This document shows, in pieces, positions 20,701 through 32,727 of a stretch of DNA of 64,000 bases. Each line of letters opens with the position of its first letter. Within the stretch, counting starts at the first letter, position 1. The stretch comes from Bathynomus jamesi (taxonomy: Eukaryota; Arthropoda; Malacostraca; Isopoda; Cirolanidae). The DNA lies in assembly GCA_023014485.1 (NCBI GenBank), contig JAJOZX010005785.1:1-64000 (forward strand), written 5' to 3'. The notes beneath the pieces are model-generated. The model ran no database searches. It was not told the DNA's origin and worked only from the letters and a program-made list of their open reading frames with translations. The position numbers and the translations under genes were made by a program.

Positions 20701-21020
20701 TCCGTTAGGCATATGATATCTATGCTGATTTCCGTAGCTAAATTTTGCAAGTATTGTAATTTGCAGTCTGTAGGGTCCGTATAGAGGCCTTGTATATTTA
20801 TGTATAATACATTTACTGGGTTTCTAATCTTCGTGTTCGATTTTCTAAATGATGGTCTTTTCCTGGTCTGTCGGTTCCTGTTTGGAGTTATTGGTTGGGC
20901 CGCTGCATTTCGGAGTATTGGGGTTGCGATCCGTGATACCACTGTGGTTGTTGTATTATTGGTGGTGGTGTTGAATAGAAGGGTGATATATGTAATGTTG
21001 TGGTGCATATATCTGCGGCG
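17771..21020 (-). mobile_element. LINE (non-LTR retrotransposon) with endonuclease and reverse transcriptase, decayed
   Basis: Minus strand. An APE-type endonuclease opens at 21008: VNVLYINIQGLYTD, CLTETHLH, then DVYRPPN and ICGNFNFPFI, where the usual GDFN catalytic Asp is replaced by Asn. The reverse transcriptase follows from about 19640: KNYRPAALTS, GFRDGRSC, DVIYTDFAKAFDKCDHGII (motif A), APLLFIMMMADIDAD (degenerate), EDNNMKFNEERFQLLRYG and a C-terminal tail with NFKNQLEKFL (17931-18040). Many frameshifts are present. Sister copies at 23295 and 47101 share the tail. The clade is probably CR1/Daphne-like, judged by eye. Confidence 0.8.
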
Positions 21021-21700
21021 TTCTGTCTTTCTTTGTTAGAAGGGCAAGCTGTGTTTTTATTATCCTCATTTCTTCTAAAAAATATGAGAATGTGTCGAAA
21101 GTCTGGTACTGGGTGATTTCCTTAAAGGAGGAGGCATACAGTTAGAGAGTTCAGAAGAGCAGTGTCCGTTATAATAGCGATAGTAAAGAGAGAGTGAGGC
21201 AACATTGCGGCGAAGAGAGAGATATTAAAAACAGTCAGGAAGAGGCGAGGAACTGATGAGACGAAAAGCCTTTGATTCCACCAGGTCAAGTACACCAGTA
21301 AAATTTTATCTGTAAAATTTATCTGTTTCCTCTCCTCTTGTATCCGGGGTTTGGGTCCTCCGAAGAGGAGACTCCTTTGGTGCTTTAGCGATGCTGACTG
21401 GGAGGCCCTTAGGCAGTACTTCTCTGATTTCCAATGAAATGATTACTTTTTCCGTGGCCGGGGTCGCTTCGAGTGCGCTGAGTGCATCACGGAGGTGATT
21501 CTTTGGGGCATGGAGGAGTATATTTCAAATTCTATTATTACAACTAATAAAAATATCATTGGTTTAACTTCCCTTGTATTAATGATATCCGCAACAGAGA
21601 GGAGGCTTTCAGGAGGCGTACCGTCGCCAACCAACTCCTGACTCTCACTTAGCTTATGTTTGTACCCGGAATCGTGCAAAATCTGTTCTTTGACTCGCTA
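21020..21700. other. Possible LINE 5' flank, no gene recognised
   Basis: This precedes the LINE start on the minus strand. It has GA-rich stretches (21180-21260) that could be the LINE 5' UTR. I see no clear gene. Confidence 0.4.
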
Positions 21701-22870
21701 AAAATTCCTTCATCAGACAAAAATGTGAAAACCAATCCAATTCTTATTTTTCTCGATGTTTTTGGTATCTAGTCAAAAACTCTCCAACAACTTTACTTCG
21801 TCCTCTTTCCCTCTTCTCTTCCATTCCGACGGCTCAGTTGCCGTCTCCTCTCCTGATTAAGTTGAATTCTTCGCTCAGACTTTGGCCTCTAACTCAGCCC
21901 TGGACAATTCCGGTTCTATCCCTCCATCCCCTTCCTCTGACTTAATTATGTCTGAAATTAGAATCTCTTCCAGAGATGGTTCTTCTGCCTTATCTGGGCT
22001 CAACTCTAGGAAGGCGTACGGTCCTGATGGTGTCCCTCAAGAACTGTGATTCTGTGATGACACCCTGCCTAGGGAAACTCCTTTATCTTTGTCCTTCTTC
22101 TGATACTTTTCCTTCCTGCTAGAAGTTCGCTTTCATTCAGCATGTCTGCGGTTGTAGATTGCCACTGTTCTTCTCCTAAAGCTATAAATAGTGGTGTTTC
22201 TCAGGGCTCTGTCCTATTACCCACTCTTTTCCTTTTATTTATCAGTGATCTCTTAAGTCGAAATTCATGTCCTATCCACTTTAATGTCAATGATTTCACT
22301 CTTCACTTCTCCACCCGCTTCACAAAACATCCCTCTCAACAGACACTCAATGTTAGGCATGGGACGGCTATGATACTCTTGACCTCTAATCTTTCTGCTA
22401 TCTCAGTTTGGGGCAAAGTAAACCTTGTTGCTTCCAGTGTCTCAAAAACTCAGTTCCTTCATCTGTCTACTCGTCACAATCTTCCACACGACTATCCCCT
22501 TACCTTCAACAATACACAACTCAATCCTTCCTCTTCTCTCGCCATTCTTCGCATTTCCTTTTCTCGTGCTGTACAGTCTTCGCAGTTTCTTCACCCCGAC
22601 TGAGTTGCTGGCTCTGTACAGGGGTCTTGTCCGCCCTTGTATGGGTGCGCTTCGCGTTTTTGAGGGAAAGGGGTTGTTACGAAGAATTCCACCGAAACGA
22701 CTCAGTTGCTGTCTCTGTACAGGGGTCTTGTCCGCCCTTGTATGGCGTGCGTTTCGCGTTTTTGAGGGAAAGGGGTTGTTACGAAGAATTCCACCGAAAA
22801 GAAGATTGTTGAATTCGCCGAAGAGAAGATATGCCGAAGAGACAATTTTCTGAAGAGAAAACCACAGGAT
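21700..22870 (+). pseudogene. LINE reverse transcriptase fragment of a second type
   Basis: The plus-strand reading has a degenerate motif RKAYGPDGVPQEL (22010), then GVSQGSVLLPTLFLLFISDLLSR (22190-22260; motif B-like), and ALYRGLVRPCMG near 22615, the C-terminal thumb signature of jockey-like LINEs. The catalytic YxDD box reads FNVNDFTLHFS, so one Asp is lost. A segment between 22110 and 22140 is deleted. The end contains a 102-bp duplication. Confidence 0.7.
22597..22803 (+). repeat. 102-bp tandem duplication at the LINE end
   Basis: The block from gactgagttgctg (22597) recurs from gactcagttgctg (22699) with few differences, up to gaagaattccaccgaaa. It is followed by short repeats of gccgaagaga (22815-22850). 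Confidence 0.85.
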
Positions 22871-23237
22871 GAACAAATAACATTGTTCAACAAAGTTTTC
22901 TCCTTTTGGTAAATGTAGGTGATTCTTACGTTCTTTTCTTCGCTGATTACGGAAATGGAAACAGATTTATTTTATCACCCAAAGTCTTTGAGGGATTTGA
23001 AATTTAAAACCCTTTGAGATTGAGATAGCATTCCTCAGTTCGCATCATAATACGAGATTTATTGTTAGTCATTTATTTTATATACAATCTTTACATTATG
23101 CATATCATTATTTATATTTACCTGTTTATATATAATATTCATATATTTATTTAAGTATACAGCATATATATATCATAACACACACACACACACATACACC
23201 ACACACATATACCTTAACCACACATATAACATAATAT

Positions 23238-23294
<57 letters not shown>
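22871..23294. repeat. AT-rich spacer and (TA)n/(CA)n microsatellite
   Basis: No gene is seen in 22871-23160. From 23163 to 23294 there is a compound microsatellite of (CA)n and (TA)n, ending exactly where the next LINE copy begins. Confidence 0.8.
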
Positions 23295-23299
<5 letters not shown>

Positions 23300-24955
23300 A
23301 GAAGATGTAGCGAGAGATATAGGACAAATGAAACCACATTCAGCTGCAGGTCCGGACAATTGGAACGCATTATTGATTAAAAACTGTAAAAATGAAATAG
23401 CTACACCTTTATACTGGATATGGAGAAGATCCCTAGACGGGGGAAATATCGAGCATCTTGAAAAGAGCAAACATTGTCCCTAATAAAAAAGGCGGGGATA
23501 GATCTCGAGCAAAGAACTATTGACCAGTTTCATTGACGTCCCACACCAATATATTTCAAAGAATAGTCAGAAAAAATCTGTGACTTCTTGGAGACACTGG
23601 AAAGATTCACCGAAAATCAGCACGGATTCCGATCAGGAAGATCATGCCTATCACAACTTATAGAGCATTATAACAATATCCTAGCTGTATTGAAGGCACT
23701 GAAAACTATGATGTCATATACACAGATTTTGCTAAAGCTTTCGACAAATGCGATCATGGTATAATATCACATAAAATGAAACATATGGGAATAACAGGCA
23801 AAGTGGAAAAATGGATCTCAATTTCCTCAGACAACGACTACACGTTGTCAAAACTCAAGTTATATCATCATCAGAATCAGAAGTATGCAGCTCAGTACCA
23901 CAAGGTACAGTGCTGGCCACACTCCTGTTCATGATCATGCTAACAGACATAGTCAGTGGAGTAAACAGCAACAGTATAGTAACATCCTTTGCAGACGATA
24001 CAAAAATCATCAGAAAAATCAGCGATGCATATGAAGTGGAGACTTTGCAGAGGGACACGAACAAAATATACACATGGTCAGAAGACAACAATATGACATT
24101 TAACACCGAGAAATTTCAGCTCTTGAGATATGGTAGAAATGAGGAACTTAAACAGACTGCATATTATGCTCCAGAAGCATGAAAGCAGTCGACTTGGGGG
24201 TAATAATGACCGATGATGCCAAATTTGAGACACAAAATCAGATAGCAATAAACAAAGCAAAAAGAGTCGCGGGACACGTACTAAGAACGTTCAAAAGGAG
24301 GGACAAGACAGTAATGATTCCCCTGCTGAGAAGAATGATCATACCAAAACTTGAATACTGCTTAGTTTTGGCGTCCCCACATAAAAAGGAAGAAATTAAT
24401 AAACTGGAAGAAACGCAGACATTTCACAGCCAAGATTGATGGCTGCAAAGAACTCAACTACTGGGAAAGACTACGTAAACTAAATCTGTACTCCCTGGAA
24501 AAGAAGAGAGTATACCATAATTTACATATGGAAAATAATCGAAAACCTGGTACCAAACCTCAAGCTAAGCCCAATTACCATCCAAACAACGCTGGAAAAT
24601 AGGAAAGGCAGAATGTGTAGTGTTCCAAAATTAAAGGCCCCGACAAGGGACCTCCTCAACACTAAAGGAAAATAGCTTGGTTGTCAGCGGGCCAAGACTT
24701 CTCAACTACCTTTAAAACAACCTCATAAACGTTACAGGGGTCAAAGTTGAAGTCTTCAAGAGAAGACTAGATGCCTGGCTGAGGACGGTACCAGATGAGC
24801 CGGGTGTACCTGGCTATTTGTGGTGGAGATCGCAAGAGGTTTATGCAAGAGGAGGTCGCAATCCTCTACCAAGCAAGGATTAGAGGCGGGGCCACCAGCT
24901 TGACCTTCGTGTGAAGAAAGACCGACGCACGAAACCCTAACGAGGTTAATGAGGT
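23295..24955 (+). pseudogene. LINE reverse transcriptase, second copy of the 17.8-21.0 kb family
   Basis: Plus strand, 5'-truncated. It starts in the reverse transcriptase with MKPHSAAGPDNW, then (frameshifted) QHGFRSGRSCLSQL, VIYTDFAKAFDKCDHGIIS (23720), SSVPQGTVLATLLF (motif B, 23890), VTSFADDTKI (motif C, YADD-like FADD, 23990), EDNNMTFNTEKFQLLRYG, and KLEYCLVLASPHKK. The tail runs to accttcgtgtgaagaaagac and gaggttaatgaggt, then (TA)n at about 24952. FADD retains both Asps, but stops and shifts make the copy inactive. Confidence 0.8.
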
Positions 24956-25239
24956 TATATATATAATATAATGTGTATTACCTTTATTCATTCGATGCAT
25001 GCCATTCCTTAAAATGCTCTAGCGAGCAAAAGCCTAGCTTTTCGGGACAGCCAATGGCAATAATGTTGGATTTCATAACACGACAAATGCTACTATAGAG
25101 AAACAAAGCCAAAAAAACACATAACTCATCAATTACGCCATTTCATCAAATAAATTTTTCTCTCACACTATGGTGACAAACTGATTGGTGATTGGTAGAT
25201 AAATAGTACGAGTCAGCTGGGTCTGCTGCTGCTGCTTCT

Positions 25240-26870
25240 CATCGAATTAGACGCACATAATTTACAACTAAATCTCAAAAGCAGAGGTTCAGTCCTTTAA
25301 TTAAGAAGGTTTATGAACTTTATTTCGGTTGCAAAGTAGGAGATCAAGACAAAATCTGGGCTCCTCATGTATGTTGTGTTTCTTGTGCAAGATCTCTGAG
25401 AAGGTGGTTGAAAGGTACTCATTCTTCAATGCCTTTTGCGGTCCCAATGTTATGGAGAAAATAAAGACACTACTCGACTGATTGCTACTTCATTTTTACG
25501 AAGATAAGTGGACATTCCTCAAAATCTAAACATGCGATTCAACATCCTAATTTACTGTCAGTCATGCGACCTCTTTCACATTGTGACGATTTGCAAGTAC
25601 CAAAACCACGAAAGACATGGACTTTAGATGATGATGATGAATCTGATGATGAATCTCGTAATGAACCTTTAGACAGACAATATGACATGGATACACAATT
25701 TCTTCTGATCATCCACCTTCATCGGATGAACCTCATTTAATTTCTCGGTCAGAATTAAATGATCTTGTCAGAGATGTGAATCTATCTAAAAGTCAGGCTG
25801 AGCTCTTAGGTTCTAGATTAAAAGGTTGGAATCTCTGACAAAAGACTAAAAATATCATCATTTCGTGAGCGTCAAAAAACACACTTCACATCATTTTTCT
25901 CTATGAAAAGTGATTTAGTGTATTGTAATGATGTGAACGCTCTCATGGAAACACTTGGTCGAGAGTACAATCCTAAGGAATGGAGGCTTTTTGTGGAGTC
26001 ATCAAAGTTGAGTTTGAAAGCTGTACTATTGCACAATGATAATGTCTATCCTTCGGTTCCGATTGCACATAAAGTTTATATGAAGGAATCATATGACATG
26101 TGGTCCGGTGCTAGTGTCTCCGAGCAACTGTTACAATGAGCAAACCAACATGCAGTTACTTTTGAAGCATATTGACTATGATAAACACTCCTGTCATATC
26201 TGTGGTGATCTGAAAGTGATTGCACTTCTCCTCGGCTTACAGTTGTTTCCTCTGCGAGTGAGACAGCCGAGCTAAGGGGAGTCATTATACACAGAAAGAG
26301 TGGCCACTTCGACAAAATTTGGTTCGAGGACAGAAAAATATTTCCCATCAACCCCTAGTAGACCCAGCAAAAGTTTCCTTACCACCTATCCATATCAAAC
26401 ATGGTTTGATTTCTATATCTAAAACAGAAGTTCCCTAAACTCAGCGAAGCGAAAATCAAAGAAGGCATTTTTGTGGGCCCACAGATCATAGAAGTGATGA
26501 AATCCACTGCATTTGATGAGTCTTTGAATGAGGTTGAAAGAACAGAATGGAAAGCTTTTAAAGAAGTGACTACGAATTTTCTCGGCAGCGTCAAATTAGA
26601 AAATTATGTTTCCCTGGTGGAGCAAATGCTTAGTGCTCACCAAGCCATTGGGTGTAACATGTTTTTGAAAATGCATTTCCTGCATTCCCACCTGGACTTC
26701 TTCACATCAAACGTGGTCGCTGTCAGCGATGAGCATGGTGAAAGATTTCATCAGGATATATCAACCAGGGAAAAGCGGTACCAAGGAAGATATAGCTTCA
26801 GTATGTTCGCCGAATACTGTTGGACACTTATAAGAGAAATCTCTAGTACTAGCTATAAGCGAAAATGAAC
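25240..26870 (+). pseudogene. Decayed arthropod transposon-associated protein (SDEHGERFHQDI family)
   Basis: Plus-strand homology spans several frames: YFGCKVGDQDKIWAPH (25325), LGREYNPKEWRLFVESSK and LKAVLLHN (25950-26040), CGDLKVIALLLGLQ (26200), IKEGIFVGPQIIEVM, then LKMHFLHSHLDFF and VSDEHGERFHQDIS (26670-26760). I recognise this protein as recurring in large copy number in arthropod genomes, often uncharacterised; its role is unknown to me, probably transposon-linked. The final part ends EISSTSYKRK. At least five frame breaks are present. Confidence 0.65.
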
Positions 26871-27550
26871 TGCAAAAACATTTTAGGTAAGGCGCTCTTC
26901 TTTTTTGTATGATTAAATATACCAAAAAAGTAAGAAAATCTGTCAATTTTCATTTGCATTTCCTTCAAAATTGATGAGTGATAGAAAAATTCTGTTTTCA
27001 AATTCGTAATCAGCGTAAGAAAGTACAATGGAATCATATAAATTCATTCGAAGGAGGAAAAATGTTCTATTGTGTTGTTCAGTGTAATTGAAGAAAGAGG
27101 AAGACGAAAAGATGACAAATGAATGTAAAAAAAACTATAATAGAATCACGAGACTACTGATGAAAAAACCTTCTAGTTGACGACTATAACACTTAACGAC
27201 TACAATAGAATAGTACAGGAAACGACTACACGACTACAAAGAAAAATGAACTATAATAATTAAAATATAATTTGAGCAAAAATTCGCATAACTAAAATGT
27301 GTTTGAGTCCGAGTATTTTCATGCGTGAAAGAAACGTTCGGGAGAAAAATATAACAAAATCAAATAAATTTATGTCAGATTAAGTAAAAAGTTATACTAT
27401 ATTTTATTTTTTTATCATAATAAAGAAATAGAATATTTACATTATTATTTGCAATTGATAGCTTTGTGCATTAATTTCTGTGAGACGCATTAAATTTGGT
27501 AGAAAATTTTTTTTAGTTATCTTCTTAAATATAAAGATGTTAAATTTGAC
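26871..27550. other. AT-rich spacer
   Basis: No open frame, repeat or RNA signal is apparent. Confidence 0.5.
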
Positions 27551-27553
27551 TAA

Positions 27554-28512
27554 AACAATAGACATGGGAGAGATTTTGCGTTTGAGATATTGCTGAATAA
27601 TTATGCTGATTATTCGGAACGTGAAAAATATTGTTTCGTTTCAACATTCAGTAATTGGAACGAAAAAATTTGGTATAATGACAACCGGTCGAAAGAGCAA
27701 GAGGCAGATAATGATTGCACTGATGAATTTAATAGTGAGAGAGATTATAAAATAATTTACCATATACCGTATAGTAAAAGTGATATACTGGCAGAGGTGG
27801 TGAATAGGATACTTGTGGAGGATTTGAAGTTTTGGGAGACTTGCAATAAATTCTCTGCTGAGTCTGACGTAAATTATGTTTGTGGGTTGCAAAGCATGAA
27901 AGCTTTTGATTGCAAACCTATATATGCTTCATGTCAAATAATTCAGTCTAACGTAGAAAATAAATTATGTTACGTTGATTCAAACGTAGCAATTCCTACA
28001 CTTTTCTATGGAGAACTCTCAACCACTTATATTCATTCAGGAGTAGATGAAAATAAATATGATAATAAATATGATAAAAATGAATTAGAAACGAGAAATA
28101 TAACAATAAATGAAATAACGAAACTGAACGAGGAAATTGAACCAGATATGAATGAAATTCTGAGAATGATTAACATGATGGATGATTTAGTTTCTCATAA
28201 GAGGCACGAAAATGTGGAAGTACTTAATATAAACAATTATGAAAATGTTATTATATGCGAAGAGGTGGCTGAAATAGATTCGTCTCATTGTGGGAAATGT
28301 TGCCCCGAGTGTTCAGAAAATAATAAATTCATGGATGTTGTTGTCCCTTGTGATAAATTTAGGGATGTTGTTGCCCCTTGCGAATTTGTCTCAGAAAATA
28401 ATGTATTCAGGGATGTGTATGTCCCTTGTGATGTAGTATTTGTAAACAGTAATTCACCCGAAAGTAAATCGGAAGCGGCGCATTGTGAGAATGTTTCGTG
28501 TTGTAGTGGGAC
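27554..28512 (+). CDS. Unrecognised acidic cysteine-repeat protein, left part of an interrupted gene
   Basis: A long open reading (about 320 codons, open from 27554) has no ATG near its 5' end, so it may be an internal exon or truncated. The composition is acidic with many Asn, Glu and Asp. The C-terminal third has three repeats of a DVVVPC/DVVAPC/DVYVPC type, each next to a SENN or DKF segment, and scattered CxxC pairs (CGKCCPEC). I recognise no domain. At 28513 it is cut by a 2.46-kb transposon after the codons for CCSGT, and the frame resumes at 30973 as VNE. Alternative: coding part of an unknown element. Confidence 0.5.
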
Positions 28513-30969
28513 TAGTCCGGTAGCACAGACCCTGAGTTTACTGGAACCCTGCATTGTTTGTTATAAAGCAAATTTTTACATATTTTGAAAGCTTATACCA
28601 CCCCATTCAAGAATCATCGGGTGTACACCTGACCCCCGCTTGGCTTTTTCAATATGGCCGCCATTTTCCAAGATGGTCGACGAAACTGAAAAATCCCATA
28701 TCCTGGTCAATACATGATGGATTTTGATGATCTTGGTGTCATTTCTAGGGGTTTTTAGGATGATAAGTCGATCTGGAGCGGTTGCAGATACTTTGGGAGT
28801 CGTTTTGACCCACATTCGTCAATACTCAAGGTCATTGGAGGTCAAACGCCCCCCGAAATAAGGAATATCCCATATCCCGGGCAGTCGTGGAGATATTTTG
28901 GTGATCTCACTGTCGTTTTTATGGTTTTGGGCGAGACTGAGTAGTTCTATAGGGTTTAAAATGAAATCAGGGATTATTTTCCCCATGGTAAGGTGAATTC
29001 CAATATGTCTAATTATTCCTCTTATTTTTTTCAGGTTGTTGAGATTATTGCTGATGGTGCTGCCTACCTGGTGGTTTGATGACGTCTTGGTTGTGTTGAT
29101 TCCAAAATTGTTTTTTGACTGCTGAATATGGAGAACATACCAGGTGAGCATTGTTTAGTTTTCATTTGCTGAGGATAAATTATTTCAATGCGATTTGTAC
29201 TCTGAAGAATGGGTAAACAAAATTGTTATTTTTCAGGTTCTACAAAAGCTGCAGACGAATGTTTCTTCAAGGATTTCCTGCGTAGCTGTCCTGGAGGTCA
29301 GAAAGGTCTTTCAAATTGTGGGAGGATTCAGAAAATCATAGAGAGCAGCGACATCAGAAGGCAGCCAGATGTTCGAGCGAGACTAGAGCCTCTCTTGGAA
29401 GATGGAGCAAAAATCCTTTGTTGTCACAAGAACTGTGTCTCCACTTATGTGTCCAAGCGGAATTTATCAGCATTCATGAAAAAGAGAGAATGTGATACCC
29501 CTACAGTGGAGCAAAAAAACTACGTAGTGCTGTTCTCAGTGAAGGTCCAGTATATGACCCTAAAAAACACTGTCTCTTTTGTTTGAAAGTCAGTGAGTGT
29601 ATATTACCCGAGAAATATGACATCAAAGTTCCGGTGCAATACCGCATTCCAGCATCTAGGTTTATGACCGATAAGCTTGGTGATAAAAAACAAATTACAA
29701 AGATGTATTGATAGAAAAGTGTAAACTGAAAAATGATGAGCAGGGACAAGTTGTACTCAGTAGGTTGTTGGGCATGAAAGGAGATTTACCGGCTGAAGAA
29801 GCCGATACCATAAAGATTGTATATCTACCTTTCATGTTGAGGTTGAGAGAGCTTGCCAGAATAAGTCAAGGGTTGAACCTGAAGACCGCCCCTTCATTGC
29901 TTTGTGTGTAGAATTGCCGAAGGACAAAATGAAACCATGGAATTCATTGAAGTAGAGAAGCTTTACAAAGAGTTAGGTGGTGAGAAGTTGTCACGTAGGT
30001 CGCTCATTGTAAAAGTTAAAGATTACTTCAAAGACGAAATTGTAGACTTACATGTGGATGGTATCGCTACGTTGTTAGTTTTCAAAAACTATGCTGCCTC
30101 ATACCTGAATATTGCAAAAGATTTGCGAGGAATCTGTTGATATTGATGAGTGTGTGAAGAAGCTGGGCAAGCAAATCGCGAGTGAGTGCAAAAAGAACAA
30201 GGAAGAATTCACTTCTTATCGTACTCACATAGACAAATATATTGCTTCCGAATATATAAGTGATGTTCTTATGCAATTGCTTACTCGTGTAAGTTCGAAA
30301 TTCTCTGACTCCCTGCAATCCATAATGGTTGAAAACATTGTAGCAAGTGTTGTTACAAATCAGCCTACTCCACTATGATCTGGTTTTATCTGCAGAAAAG
30401 ATGTTAAGTGCTCAGCAGTTAGCTAGCTTGTAGAAATTGTCACTGAAATAAAGCAAATACAGTGATTCAACTGTGCCATTATCATATTTCAAGGCCAAAC
30501 TTTAACCTCAAATGACCTTGACTTGACCTATGGAGTTGCAAAATAATATCCTACTGTTATCATGTGCCTATAGAACTACTCAGTCTCGCCCAAAACCATA
30601 AAAACCACAGTAAGATCACCAAAATATCTCCACGACTGCCCGGGATATGGGATATTCCTTATTTCGGGGGGCGTTTGACCTCCAATGACCTTGAGTATTG
30701 ACGAATGTGGGTCAAAACGACTCCCAAAGTATCTGCAACCCTCCAGATATACTCATCATCCTAAAAAACCCTAGAAATGACACCAAGATCATCAAAATCC
30801 ATCAAGTATTGACCAGGATATGGGATTTTTCAGTTTCGTCGGCCATCTTGGAAAATGGCGGCCATATTGAAATAGCCAAGCGGGGGTCAGGTGTACACCC
30901 GATGGATTCTTGAATGGGGTGGTATAAGCTTTCAACAATGCAGGGTTCCCACCCCGTGCAACCGGACTA
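28513..30969. mobile_element. 2.46-kb inverted-repeat DNA transposon with 3-bp target duplication
   Basis: The ends tagtccggt and accggacta are inverted. The homology extends through ggaaccctgcattgtt and a long arm (28586-28960 versus 30567-30933, about 370 bp), with a 26-bp extra stretch in the left arm near 28558. The flanking gac (28510-28512 and 30970-30972) is a 3-bp target duplication. The empty site would read gtgggactgtaaacg, which actually occurs at 31137-31151 in the same gene. A 3-bp duplication fits PIF/Harbinger- or CACTA-like transposition, but superfamily is unassigned. Confidence 0.85.
29209..30378 (+). pseudogene. Protein encoded by the 2.46-kb transposon, broken
   Basis: The ATG at 29209 opens 125 residues: NCYFSGSTKAADE, CGRIQKIIESSDIR, then CHKNCVSTYVSKRNL, a Cys/His zinc-binding-like motif. 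After a frameshift the reading continues CLFCLKVSECILPEK, later VEKLYKELGGEKLSRRSLI and LHVDGIATLLVFKN (29945-30090) and KEEFTSYRTHIDKYI (to 30378). A Cys/His-rich N-terminus followed by a long helical body is common in transposon-encoded proteins of cnidarians, molluscs and arthropods. No DDE triad can be assigned. It lies centrally between the inverted repeats. Confidence 0.55.
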
Positions 30970-30972
30970 GAC

Positions 30973-31322
30973 TGTAAACGAATAATGAAAATACAGTGTT
31001 GATAGCAATTATAAAGCTCCTGGTAAGGAAAAAAAATTCAGGGTTGCTAGGTATTATCAAGTATTTGGTGAGGAAGAAAAATTCAGGGTTACTAGGGATT
31101 ATGAAGTGTTTGGTAAGAAGGAAATTTTGTGTTACAGTGGGACTGTAAACGATGAAATGGAAAGATTTTACGAGGTTAGTCAAATTGAAAATGAAAAATT
31201 GGAAAAAGTTTATGAAGAAGTTCTTTTGGAACAGGATGCTGAGATGATAGCTCTTACAAATAGATTCAATAATTTAAAGTTGGAAGAATTTAGTTTGAGA
31301 ATTTTGAAAACGCTGAAGTTTT
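30973..31322 (+). pseudogene. Right part of the interrupted unknown gene, with internal repeats
   Basis: Immediately after the transposon the frame continues VNE, followed by two stops (30984-30989), and is then open to 31322. It contains tandem repeats of a (K/E)FRV(A/T)RxYxVFG unit (31025-31110). The sequence LCYSGTVNDEM (31127) duplicates the CCSGT/VNE junction of the left part, so the gene is built of repeats. Charged helices follow (EEVLLEQDAEMIAL). No domain is recognised. The next reading (31445-31735) may be a further exon. Confidence 0.5.
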
Positions 31323-31444
31323 AGTCCCCATGAATGAGGTCATATATTTTCCTGTTGCTAAAATATATGAAATCGAGTGTCATGAATTTTGAGTCTTATA
31401 TAACTTAAAGTGAAACTATTCACTATACAATAACAAATGAATGT

Positions 31445-31735
31445 GTGGTTCACCCTTTATATTGTATTGATTCGGAAGTGAACGAGGATTTAATCGACAT
31501 GTATGATAAATTGTACAAGAATGGACAAGTGTACAAGATGGAAGTAGGAAATCCTTTGAATAAAGGAAATATTTCTGATAATATTGAATGCTTGGATGTT
31601 AGTTTCGAGGATGATAAGATTATGAAAGTGCTTGGGGGGAGTAAACATAATATTAAGGTTAGTAAGGTAAACATGACGAGAGATACAGCGTTTGTGCATT
31701 GTTGTATATGTTTCATGTACGAGTACATTTTCTGA
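31445..31735 (+). CDS. Unrecognised short ORF downstream of the repeat gene
   Basis: This is a 96-codon reading, starting with GTG rather than ATG, with VNEDLIDMYDKLYKNG and VSFEDDKIMKVLGG. Its composition resembles the preceding gene (VNE/D..ED patterns), and it may be its last exon. The C-terminus ends in a cysteine-rich VHCCICFMYEYIF. Function unknown. Confidence 0.35.
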   Translation: MVHPLYCIDSEVNEDLIDMYDKLYKNGQVYKMEVGNPLNKGNISDNIECLDVSFEDDKIMKVLGGSKHNIKVSKVNMTRDTAFVHCCICFMYEYIF

Positions 31736-31739
31736 AAAT

Positions 31740-32520
31740 AGGATAGTTAATGTATGTTTATAAACCCATAACGCTTAAGAAATGCAAGTTCAAGTATGCG
31801 TGCTTGAAAATGTAGCTTGACTGGAATGAAATTTGGAAGAAAATGACCAAATGGCCTGTTATAATTGTTATGGAAAGCTGAAAAGATGTAATTTGCTTTG
31901 TGGGTTGCTTTATATTAAAATTAATTTTAAAATAATGCAATTTACCATACATGAGAATTGTTTTGTAAGGAAAATAAGGTAGGATATATTAACTGGAAAT
32001 TATATTTGAGTGACTTAATTAACATTTAAATTAGTTTTAGCTTCAAGAACGTGAAGTAAAATTTACAAATGAGGGAAATTTTAATAATCATGATTGTAAT
32101 AATTATAATTATCATAATAATGAAATTGTCTGTTATTGAGTTTAGTAGTATACCTGAAAAACTGCCGTGTCCAATAAAGTTCCTATTAAAAAATGCCGAG
32201 TGAAGGTAAGGGAGGTGCAGGGTGGCCGCTAACCTTCATATTAAAAATTGCCGAGTGAAGTTAGTAGTGTGGCCGCAAAATGTTCGAGTGCATATGCAAT
32301 TGCAATGTTGATCAATTGTTGCAAGGTGCCAGCCCCCTTCCCCTCTTTGTTGCAAGGTGCCAACCCCATCCCCACATGGTGCCAGTGCCACCAAACCTAA
32401 CCTAAGAGAGAGGAGGAGGAGAGGGAGAGCATCTTTTCGCCTGGAAACATTGGCGCATAATGAGCGCTCTTGAGAGCATCAGCTGGCTTCGAAGTCTTAA
32501 TCCGCCAGTTGGCTTAGAAG
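31740..32520. repeat. Spacer with short dispersed repeats
   Basis: No gene is seen. The phrase aaaaattgccgagtgaag occurs twice (32195 and 32245, first copy slightly different). gttgcaaggtgccaaccc-type phrases repeat at 32315-32390. cctaacctaagagagagg and ccgccagttggcttagaagg (32395-32520) belong to the same dispersed repeat as 57950-58450. A (TA)n tract follows (32525-32553). Confidence 0.6.
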
Positions 32521-32521
32521 G

Positions 32522-32554
<33 letters not shown>

Positions 32555-32727
32555 AAAGCAATCCACTTAATAATGTGCCAATTAGTGCTAAAAATTAATT
32601 TTTATAGTGTTGTACATACATTATTAAGAATTATTATTTATCATATATTAAAATAAATAATTAAATTGCTCTATATACATTATAGTCACTCGTTTGAATA
32701 ATTGTGAGGCTCTTGTCCAATCTATTC

